This document shows, piece by piece, positions 1-4,996 of a stretch of DNA of 9,037 bases. Both the position numbers and the translations under genes were made by a program. The stretch's first letter is position 1; the number at the start of each line of letters is the position of its first letter. The stretch lies in NCBI GenBank assembly GCA_003554685.1, contig PWHA01000039.1, positions 1 to 9,037 on the forward strand, read 5' to 3'. The DNA is from Halanaerobiaceae bacterium (GTDB taxonomy: Bacteria > Bacillota > Halanaerobiia > Halanaerobiales > Halarsenatibacteraceae). The notes under the pieces were generated by a model, which saw nothing but the letters and a program-made list of their open reading frames with translations, was not told the DNA's origin and made no database searches.

Positions 1-153
1 AAATTTAGCTGCCTGAAAATTTCCGGCCCTCTCTCCCGGGTGGATTCAGCTCATTTTCCGGCCGGTTTTCAGCACCACCAGCTATCAGCAACGAAAAAAT
101 CAAGCCTACTATTCCCGATCAGCGAGTTAATATCCTGATGATATTTGCCTAAT

Positions 154-182
154 ATTATAATACAGCTGTGAGAAAAAAGCAA
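154..182 (-). promoter_or_regulatory. Predicted sigma-A promoter reading off the left edge
   Basis: On the minus strand, TTGCTT (177-182) lies 17 bp upstream of a perfect TATAAT (154-159). The -35 box matches consensus only in TTG, but the -10 box and spacing are ideal. Transcription would start near 147 and run left. No start codon with a good ribosome binding site appears before the window ends, so the gene it serves must lie beyond the edge or be very small. Confidence 0.4.
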
Positions 183-270
183 GCAGATTTGTAAGCTCTT
201 TTAGCAACTACCCTATAGTTATTTTAAACTAAGTGTAATTTTACCCCGGGCAGATATCAATAAAATTTTC

Positions 271-285
271 CCGGGAATATCCCGG
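271..285 (-). terminator. Weak candidate terminator hairpin downstream of tldE
   Basis: The arms CCGGGA and TCCCGG pair perfectly around a 3-nt loop. Read on the minus strand the stem is followed by GAAAATTTTATT, a poor and interrupted T tract. A second CCCGGG at 245-250 could pair with the CCCGGG at 270-275 instead. It is the best hairpin between the tldE stop and the next promoter, so it may end the tldDE transcript. The T tract is weak and the distance from the stop (about 235 bp) is long. Confidence 0.25.
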
Positions 286-400
286 TAGCATTTTATCATT
301 AACTTCAATCTATTTCTGGCCAGGTAAATCTCTGTCTGCTAATCAGTGATCACTTGCCGGCGTCACCTGCAGGACGCAGGTCTCCCAAATCTGCTTTCTC

Positions 401-540
401 TTGCTGACCAATAACCCGTCCTGCTGCCCGGTAACTTATCCTGCTGCCCGGTAACCTGTTCTACCGCCCAATAATCTGTCCTGCTGACCAATAACCCGTC
501 CTACTGCCCGGCAACTTATCCTACCGTCCGGTAACCTGAA
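401..540. repeat. 20-bp tandem repeat, seven copies, overlapping the tldE stop codon
   Basis: Seven head-to-tail units of exactly 20 bp start at 401, 421, 441, 461, 481, 501 and 521. A typical unit on the plus strand is CTGCTGCCCGGTAACTTATC. The units are arranged A-B-C-D-A'-B'-C'. A and A' differ at 1 base, B and B' at 2, and C and C' at 5, so an 80-bp block seems to have been duplicated after the 20-bp unit first multiplied. The unit at 521-540 holds the last codons of tldE (the conserved V-T-G near the C-terminus) and its stop codon. The sequence before 401 does not fit the pattern. The array is probably part of the tldDE 3' untranslated region. Confidence 0.95.
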
Positions 541-1831
541 TTCCCTCGACCAGCAGATAGGGATAGTAGCCATAATACCCGGGATAGAGGATTCTTCCCG
601 CAGCTGCCACCTGCTGAAAATCCTGATAAATATTGCCGGCAATCATCACATTTTCCAGCCGTCCCTTAATTTCACCTGCCTGAATGTGGAAGCCATGTGC
701 CTGCACCGAAAAGTGCCCCTGCTGATAATTGGAGGAGTGAAAACCAACTATATTCTCCACCATAATTCCTTCCTGCAGTCCCTCAACCATCTGCTCCCGG
801 CTGGAATTACCGGGCTCAATCACCGGATTAATCAGCACCGGACTGACCGGAGTATCAATACTGTCACTGAATAGAGTTCGTTTCAGCCCGTTTCCCTTTG
901 GCTCCTCCTCCAGGCGGGCGGCATATTCCAGGTCATAAATATAGTTCTGCAGCTCTCCCCGGCGGACTATGCTCTGCTCCCGGGTAGGAATGCCCTCATC
1001 ATCGAAACTGCGGCGAGAGCCTGCTGCTTCCATCCGGGGCCGGTCGGTTATAGATAATCTTTCAGAAAATATTTTCTCACCCAGCCTGCCCAGCAGCGGG
1101 GAGGTTTCCCGGTATATATTGGCTGCGCTGATGCCCTCTATCAGGGAGATCATAAGAAAATACAGGGAACGGGGTGAGAAAATAACCGGGAGCTGTCCTG
1201 TCTCCGGCAGAGAAACCTCCCGGGACCTTTCCTGCTCGAAAATCAGGTTCTGCAGTTCCTGCTCCGGAACCTGGCTGAAAAAGTCCGGCTGGACAAATAA
1301 TCTGCCCAGCTGAGAACCCCCGCCGGGCACGGGAACAGAGACCATCAGAGAAAAGCTGGTTTTGTTTTCCTGCAAATCTCCATCCCGGGTCGTTTCAATT
1401 TTTTCCTCCAGGTATTCTTTCTGGAGTGAAATATTTAGAGTCATCTCCCGGCCTGCTCCGGCCATAAAACCCTTAACCTCCTCCAGAAAATCCAGCATCA
1501 TCGCCGGGGGAGTTTGCTGATATTTCTCCTCCTCCCCGGCTTCAAACTGCTGCAGCTTTTCTTGAGAATAATCAAAGAGAGCCGGGTCGCCGTAGCGGGA
1601 AGATTCCTCCGCACCCTCCAGCAGACCAATCAGAGTCTCTTCCGAATCCCCAAAGCAGCTGTTGCTGCCCGACCTGCCCTCACTGATAACCCTGAGAGCT
1701 GCCTTCTCTAAATCATTATGCACCAGATCCTGAATATCCCAGTTTTCCACGGTAATTTTAAAATTATTTTCCTTAACCCGCAGCAGTTCTGCCTGATCAA
1801 ATCTGGTTTTTAGCTCCTGCCTGATATTCAT
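521..1831 (-). CDS. tldE: TldE/PmbA, partner subunit of the TldD metalloprotease
   Basis: This is the non-catalytic partner of TldD. In characterised bacteria the TldD-TldE heterodimer degrades unfolded peptides, including the antitoxin CcdA, and trims microcin B17 precursor in the cytoplasm. The 436-residue length suits the family. It lacks the HExxxH zinc motif of TldD, as expected for TldE, but keeps the family signature FDDEG at residues 276-280, followed by a typical barrel-like C-terminal half ending in VEGIQVTGR. It begins at an ATG that directly abuts the TAA of tldD, with GGAGGG 6 nt upstream, so the two are translationally coupled and produced together. The last codons and the stop lie inside a 20-bp tandem repeat, yet the protein still ends where the family normally ends. 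The assignment is firm; the cellular substrate here is unknown. Confidence 0.93.
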   Translation of the reverse strand: MNIRQELKTRFDQAELLRVKENNFKITVENWDIQDLVHNDLEKAALRVISEGRSGSNSCFGDSEETLIGLLEGAEESSRYGDPALFDYSQEKLQQFEAGEEEKYQQTPPAMMLDFLEEVKGFMAGAGREMTLNISLQKEYLEEKIETTRDGDLQENKTSFSLMVSVPVPGGGSQLGRLFVQPDFFSQVPEQELQNLIFEQERSREVSLPETGQLPVIFSPRSLYFLMISLIEGISAANIYRETSPLLGRLGEKIFSERLSITDRPRMEAAGSRRSFDDEGIPTREQSIVRRGELQNYIYDLEYAARLEEEPKGNGLKRTLFSDSIDTPVSPVLINPVIEPGNSSREQMVEGLQEGIMVENIVGFHSSNYQQGHFSVQAHGFHIQAGEIKGRLENVMIAGNIYQDFQQVAAAGRILYPGYYGYYPYLLVEGIQVTGR

Positions 1832-3205
1832 TTAAATCCCTCCAGTATTAACCCGGTCAATTTTCACATGAGGTGCACCCTTACCGGAAAAACGATTTAT
1901 CTGCATCGGACTGCCCTTACCACAGCCTCCAATTTCGGAAAATGTCAGGTCATCGGCAATCATTGAAATCCTCTCCAGGGTAGAGAAAAGCTCCCCGCTG
2001 ATATTGATATCGCGGACCATTTCTCTCTTCTCGCCATTTTCAATTCGATAGCCGTATTCCGCTCCAAAGGTAAACTGATCACCGGTTGTCTGACCGCCCC
2101 GGCTGTTCAGCAGGTAGTATCCATTGTCTATCGAATTAAAAAGCTCTTCCGAACTGGAATCCCCCGCTGCAATAAAAATATTAGACATCCTGATGATCGG
2201 AGTAAAATGGCAGTCCACGGCCTTCATGTTGCCGGAGATTTCTTCCTCAAAAGCTGCCGCAGTCTCCCGGGAGTGCAGCCGTCCTGCCAGCTGCCCCTCC
2301 TTAATCAGCTCGGTTCTGCGGCCCCGCTGGCCTTCATCATCATAGAGATAATGACCGGGAGTACCCTCAAGACCGGGATCATCAACAACCGTCAGGATTT
2401 CGGAACCCAGTTTCCGGCCCAGCTGTAATTTTTCCCGGAATTCCGGATTATTTTCAATCCCATCGGCCTCAGAAAGATGTCCGAAGGCTTCATGAATAAA
2501 TACCGCAGCCAGATCAGGATTGACAATCACCGGATAGCTGCCGGCCCTGATTGGCTCAGCTTCCACCATCTGCTGTAAAATTTCAATCTCCTCCAGCAAA
2601 TCCTCCTCTCTCTCCAGCAGGTTATCAAATTCTGGATAGGCACCAAAAGCCACCCGTTTGGACTGGACCACATCATCTTTCCGGGCATAAACCCGGCCAC
2701 CTATGTAACAGCCCAGCAGATCATATTCCAGTTCGGTTCCTTCCAGATTGACAAAATTTCGCCGGGAATAAATCTCCTGATAGGAGAAGTCTGTCTTGAT
2801 CACCCTGTCCTGCTTAAGGGCCAGCTCGTTATACTGCTGCAGCAGATCCTTTTTTTCCTGGAGGCTGACCTTCCTGGGATCACTTTTCGGCTCAATCAGA
2901 GTTCGATCCTGATAAACCGGAGCCTCTTTTAATCTTACCTTCTCTTTCTTCAGTTCTGTCGCAATTTTCCCGGCCTCCAGCAGTGTTTCAATTCCCCGCC
3001 GGGCATCCTCCAGCTCGGTAAAAGAGCTTACTCCCTTGCTGCCTCCCTGGTAAATCCTCAGATGACCGCCCTTACGCCGGGTCCTGCTGAGCTTTTTCAG
3101 CTCTTCATTTTCAAAGCTGATGGTGACAAAGCTGTTATTTTCATACCTGACATCACCATAATCCAGGCCCTCAATATCCAGCAGGTCCCGCATTTTTTCC
3201 AGCAT
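1832..3205 (-). CDS. tldD: TldD, zinc metalloprotease catalytic subunit
   Basis: TldD is the catalytic half of the TldD/TldE protease, a cytoplasmic zinc peptidase acting on unfolded or partly processed peptides. From the chosen start it is 457 residues. The zinc site HEAFGH is at about 238-243 with an acidic residue just after it (LSEAD). The family loop YDDEGQ is at about 288-293 and the C-terminal GGCGKG cysteine motif at about 426-431, all as in active members. The frame is open up to an ATG at 3301, which would add 32 residues. I prefer the ATG at 3205 because GGGAGGAG lies 9 nt before it, the product then begins MLEKMRDLL like other TldD proteins, and the 3301 ATG overlaps the promoter's -10 box and would not be in the mRNA. 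It is first gene of a two-gene operon with tldE. Confidence 0.94.
   Translation of the reverse strand: MLEKMRDLLDIEGLDYGDVRYENNSFVTISFENEELKKLSRTRRKGGHLRIYQGGSKGVSSFTELEDARRGIETLLEAGKIATELKKEKVRLKEAPVYQDRTLIEPKSDPRKVSLQEKKDLLQQYNELALKQDRVIKTDFSYQEIYSRRNFVNLEGTELEYDLLGCYIGGRVYARKDDVVQSKRVAFGAYPEFDNLLEREEDLLEEIEILQQMVEAEPIRAGSYPVIVNPDLAAVFIHEAFGHLSEADGIENNPEFREKLQLGRKLGSEILTVVDDPGLEGTPGHYLYDDEGQRGRRTELIKEGQLAGRLHSRETAAAFEEEISGNMKAVDCHFTPIIRMSNIFIAAGDSSSEELFNSIDNGYYLLNSRGGQTTGDQFTFGAEYGYRIENGEKREMVRDINISGELFSTLERISMIADDLTFSEIGGCGKGSPMQINRFSGKGAPHVKIDRVNTGGI
1838..1843 (-). promoter_or_regulatory. Ribosome binding site of tldE inside the tldD 3' end
   Basis: GGAGGG on the minus strand is formed by the Gly codons of TldD's conserved C-terminal T-G-G and sits 6 nt before the tldE ATG (1829-1831). 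The tldD stop TAA (1832-1834) and the tldE start touch with no bases between them, which fits coupled translation and one-to-one production of the two subunits. Confidence 0.8.
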
Positions 3206-3214
3206 TCTACCACT

Positions 3215-3222
3215 CTCCTCCC
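3215..3222 (-). promoter_or_regulatory. Ribosome binding site that fixes the tldD start
   Basis: GGGAGGAG on the minus strand lies 9 nt before the ATG at 3205-3203. The upstream in-frame ATG at 3301 has no such site. Together with the promoter position this decides in favour of the shorter TldD. Confidence 0.8.
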
Positions 3223-3257
3223 AAAAATTTTCTTTTTTCTGATATCTTTCCCCAAAA

Positions 3258-3289
3258 TATTCATCCCGGAAAACATTCCAGGATGAATA
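3258..3289 (-). other. 14-bp inverted repeat at the 5' end of the tldDE mRNA
   Basis: On the minus strand TATTCATCCTGGAA and TTCCGGGATGAATA are complementary over 14 positions, with one G-U wobble, around the loop TGTT. The arms are 3276-3289 and 3258-3271. The repeat begins only about 4 nt after the predicted transcription start. It could protect the mRNA from 5' decay, as known 5' hairpins do, or be an operator for a dimeric regulator. The T run after it (TTTT, then G) is too short for a convincing attenuator. Confidence 0.7.
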
Positions 3290-3299
3290 AGTTAATACC

Positions 3300-3327
3300 A
3301 TTATAGCAATTTTATCTTGTTTAGCAA
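3300..3327 (-). promoter_or_regulatory. Predicted sigma-A promoter of tldDE
   Basis: TTGCTA (3322-3327), a 16-bp spacer and a perfect TATAAT (3300-3305) lie on the minus strand. Transcription would start near 3293, giving a leader of about 88 nt before the tldD ATG at 3205. The promoter lies between the fbpA-like stop codon and tldD, so the two genes need not share a transcript even though they point the same way. Confidence 0.6.
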
Positions 3328-3374
3328 AGAGCTGAGGGAGAATATTTCCGATTTTTTAGCTTATTCCCGGTTTT

Positions 3375-4373
3375 TTAGAAATGATACCCGGCAGCTTCCA
3401 TCAGTTCCAGGGTTCCCTGCCAGTAATCACCAATTTCATCCAGTCTGATATCCATATGCTTGAAGTCCTCAATGCTCTTCTCATAACCCTGATAGTCAGC
3501 TATCAGAGGTGTTTCCCGGCTGACTTCGGCATATTCAATCATTATCTCTTCTCTCAGGAGAAAATCTATCAGCTCCTCAACAGCCCCAGGATTGGGTCCA
3601 CCCTCAATCAGGGCCGCTCCGGCGACATTAACAAAAATACCCATTTCATCTTCCCCCTGATCGGGATAAACAGCTGCCACGTTGTTATGAGTCTCTTCCT
3701 CCAGCTGCAGGCGATAATAATAGTTATTTACCAGGCCCAGCTTCACTTCACCTCGGCCGACTGCGTTTCTAATATCAGTATGACCGCTCAGGATCAGGGG
3801 ATCATTTGCCATCAATCCCTGAATGAAATCCCGGGTCCAGTCATCACCGTGATAAAGTCTTAATCCGGACATATGAGAAATCATCGAGCCATTTCCCGGC
3901 CTGGTTATGGCAAACTCTCCCTGAAAGCGGGGATCAGTCAGATCCTTCAGAGATTCCGGAGCCTCTTCTTCAGACAGCAGATCCCTGCTATACATCAAAA
4001 TCCGGGAGCGGGCTGAGATCCCAAACCAGGAGCCATCAGCTGCCCTTTTGTCAGCGGGAATGGTTTCCAGAACCCGGTCAGGAGCTTCTCTGAGAACTCC
4101 TGCCCTGCGCAAATCTTCCATCACTCCAGCATCATTGGCCAGAAAAACATCAGCCCTGGGATTGCCGGCCTCCTCCTTAATTCTCAAATTAAACTGGGCT
4201 TCCTGGCCGGTCAGGAGCTGCACCTCTATCCCTGTCTCCTCTTCAAACTGCTGTAAAATGGGACGGACAAACTGCTCCCTGCGGCTGGAATAAATCACTA
4301 TTTCCTCCGCTTCTGCCGCTGAAGTCTCTGACAGCAGATAAAAGCCACCCAGCATTAACCCGGCAACCACCAC
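3375..4373 (-). CDS. fbpA: Ferric-iron ABC transporter substrate-binding protein (FbpA/AfuA type)
   Basis: This is the extracytoplasmic binding protein that captures ferric iron and hands it to the permease encoded divergently on its right. After a hydrophobic N-terminus, the mature part begins near EEIVIYSSRRE (residues 23-33), typical of this family. A tyrosine run NNYYYRL (216-222) matches the position of the paired tyrosines that bind iron in FbpA. FVNVAGAALIEGG (247-259) and the PNPGAVEELIDFLL region follow. From the GTG at 4373 it has 332 residues, but that start lacks a ribosome binding site and cuts off the charged front of the signal peptide. The frame stays open upstream, and a full signal peptide with K and R residues is readable from an ATC codon at 4439 behind GAGGAGTGAGGGG. 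There is no lipobox cysteine, so the protein is probably soluble in a periplasm or held by an uncleaved helix. A Fur-like box in its leader supports iron over other substrates of the family, such as phosphonates or thiamine. Confidence 0.88.
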   Translation of the reverse strand: MVVAGLMLGGFYLLSETSAAEAEEIVIYSSRREQFVRPILQQFEEETGIEVQLLTGQEAQFNLRIKEEAGNPRADVFLANDAGVMEDLRRAGVLREAPDRVLETIPADKRAADGSWFGISARSRILMYSRDLLSEEEAPESLKDLTDPRFQGEFAITRPGNGSMISHMSGLRLYHGDDWTRDFIQGLMANDPLILSGHTDIRNAVGRGEVKLGLVNNYYYRLQLEEETHNNVAAVYPDQGEDEMGIFVNVAGAALIEGGPNPGAVEELIDFLLREEIMIEYAEVSRETPLIADYQGYEKSIEDFKHMDIRLDEIGDYWQGTLELMEAAGYHF

Positions 4374-4444
4374 CCCGACCAGAAGTAAAATTACCCCTGC
4401 AAGGTTTCTTTCCCGGAACTTACCTAATATTTTAAAGATTTGAT

Positions 4445-4456
4445 CCCCTCACTCCT
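4445..4456 (-). promoter_or_regulatory. Ribosome binding region ahead of a non-standard start
   Basis: The minus strand reads AGGAGTGAGGGG here. AGGAG ends 12 nt, and GAGGGG 5 nt, before an in-frame ATC at 4439-4437. The reading frame from that ATC runs into the binding protein and supplies a normal signal-peptide front (F-K-I-L-G-K-F-R-E-R-N, then a hydrophobic stretch). An in-frame TGA lies just upstream, so the true start must lie between about 4448 and 4373. No ATG, GTG or TTG codon exists in frame before the GTG at 4373. Confidence 0.55.
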
Positions 4457-4472
4457 CTTTCTTTTTTGAATT

Positions 4473-4502
4473 TTCTCGTCCTGGACCTTCTCGTTCTGGA
4501 CC
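4473..4502. repeat. 15-bp direct repeat, two copies, in the fbpA leader
   Basis: TTCTCGTCCTGGACC (4473-4487) and TTCTCGTTCTGGACC (4488-4502) are adjacent and differ at one base. A third partial copy, TTATCGT, follows. They lie in the untranslated leader of the binding-protein mRNA between the Fur-like box and the ribosome binding site. No function is evident. Confidence 0.9.
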
Positions 4503-4534
4503 TTATCGTAAACCGCCGACAACCCTCAGCTAAT

Positions 4535-4549
4535 TGAAATTGATTTTCA
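4535..4549. promoter_or_regulatory. Fur-like box of the fbpA promoter
   Basis: TGAAATTGATTTTCA is a 7-1-7 inverted repeat with one unpaired position pair. It matches 11 of 14 fixed positions of the Gram-positive Fur consensus TGATAATNATTATCA. It lies 17 bp beyond the -10 box of the minus-strand promoter, at about +12 to +26 of the predicted transcript, where a bound repressor would block initiation or early elongation. Confidence 0.65.
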
Positions 4550-4566
4550 TCTAACCCACAACAATA

Positions 4567-4595
4567 ATTATATATAAACATACTGTTTTTGTCAA
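4567..4595 (-). promoter_or_regulatory. Consensus sigma-A promoter of the fbpA gene
   Basis: Minus strand: TTGACA (4590-4595), 17-bp spacer, TATAAT (4567-4572). Both boxes are perfect. Transcription would start near 4560, leaving a leader of about 120 nt that includes the Fur-like box and the 15-bp repeat. Such a strong core promoter needs a repressor, which fits Fur-type control. Confidence 0.85.
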
Positions 4596-4669
4596 CATTA
4601 ACTCCAGCTTAATTAATCTTAATTTCATAGTCTGATTAATAACCTGCTTTTCTTATCTAGATCGAATAC

Positions 4670-4699
4670 TTGACAAACTTGATAGATTTAACCTATAAT
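4670..4699 (+). promoter_or_regulatory. Consensus sigma-A promoter of the fbpBC operon
   Basis: Plus strand: TTGACA (4670-4675), 18-bp spacer, TATAAT (4694-4699). Transcription would start near 4706, giving an unusually long leader of about 290 nt before the permease start at 4997. It is divergent from the fbpA promoter, with about 74 bp of AT-rich DNA between the two -35 boxes. Confidence 0.85.
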
Positions 4700-4713
4700 T
4701 ATTATGCGGTAAT

Positions 4714-4728
4714 TGAAAATTATTTTCA
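4714..4728. promoter_or_regulatory. Fur-like box of the fbpBC promoter, perfect palindrome
   Basis: TGAAAATTATTTTCA is a perfect 7-1-7 inverted repeat. It matches 12 of 14 fixed positions of the Fur consensus TGATAATNATTATCA. It lies 14 bp beyond the -10 box, at about +9 to +23, the same relative place as the box at the divergent fbpA promoter. The matching pair strongly suggests that one iron-responsive repressor controls both transcripts. MntR or another Fur-family member cannot be excluded from sequence alone. Confidence 0.75.
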
Positions 4729-4734
4729 TTTCCC

Positions 4735-4784
4735 TGTTCTCAGTGTTCTGATATCATTTTGTTCTCAGTGTCCTGATATCTTTT
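4735..4784. repeat. 25-bp direct repeat, two copies, in the fbpBC leader
   Basis: Two adjacent 25-bp units at 4735-4759 and 4760-4784 differ at only two positions. Each contains TGTTCTCAGTG followed by CTGATATC. They start 6 bp after the Fur-like box and run straight into the 17-bp array. They lie in the untranslated leader; no function is evident. Confidence 0.9.
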
Positions 4785-4917
4785 TTATCACCGCATCTTA
4801 TTTATCACCGCATCTTATTTATCACCAAATCTTTTTCTCACCAAATCTTATTTATTGTCACATCTTATTTATCACCACATATTATTTATTGTTACATCTT
4901 ATTTATTGCTATACGTT
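4783..4917. repeat. 17-bp tandem repeat, eight copies, in the fbpBC leader
   Basis: Eight head-to-tail units start at 4783, 4800, 4817, 4834, 4850, 4867, 4884 and 4901. Unit four is 16 bp, the rest are 17. The consensus is about ATTTATCACCACATCTT; later copies carry ATTGTTAC or similar in the middle. On the transcribed plus strand the array is rich in U, C and A and has almost no G, so the RNA should be largely unstructured. A ninth, badly decayed unit may follow. Frame and length do not point to a protein: an open frame does cross it, but it has no ribosome binding site and starts inside the promoter. Confidence 0.93.
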
Positions 4918-4980
4918 AATTCTCTGCATCTCAATCTCCTCAATCATCGGTTCTTCATCTGCCTGGTTGAAAAAACTTGA

Positions 4981-4993
4981 AACCTAAGAGGTT
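4981..4993 (+). promoter_or_regulatory. Small hairpin covering the fbpB ribosome binding site
   Basis: AACCT and AGGTT can pair around AAG, placing the AGAGG ribosome binding site of the permease (ATG at 4997) partly inside a 5-bp stem. The stem is short and weak on its own, so it would at most lower translation slightly. Confidence 0.35.
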
Positions 4994-4996
4994 AAT

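Larger units (their letters stand above)
1..400. other. Gene-free stretch at left edge
   Basis: I find no convincing gene here on either strand. On the minus strand the only reading frame with signal-like character is about 32 codons starting at a TTG. It ends in TAA at positions 5-7 and has no clear ribosome binding site, so I do not call it. What can be seen is a good minus-strand promoter (154-182), a short GC-rich hairpin (271-285), a 6-bp inverted repeat ACCTGC/GCAGGT with a 5-nt loop (365-381), and the perfect 10-bp palindrome AGTGATCACT (345-354). The stretch probably joins the 3' region of tldE to the leader of a minus-strand gene that starts beyond the left edge. Confidence 0.5.

Noticed and set aside
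5..110. Small minus-strand frame of about 32 codons with a hydrophobic start
   Set aside because: It begins at TTG with only a weak upstream GGGA and ends at a TAA at positions 5-7; nothing else supports it as a gene.
365..381. ACCTGC/GCAGGT inverted repeat as a terminator of tldDE
   Set aside because: The stem is only 6 bp and no T tract follows on either strand.
3206..3301. N-terminal extension of TldD by 32 residues to the ATG at 3301
   Set aside because: That ATG overlaps the -10 box, has no ribosome binding site, and the extra residues are not found in TldD proteins as I know them. The added stretch also contains the 5' hairpin.
4670..4987. Open frame of about 105 codons crossing the fbpBC leader
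   Set aside because: It would start at the TTG of the promoter's -35 box, upstream of the transcription start, has no ribosome binding site, and its hydrophobic product is simply the translation of the 17-bp repeat.
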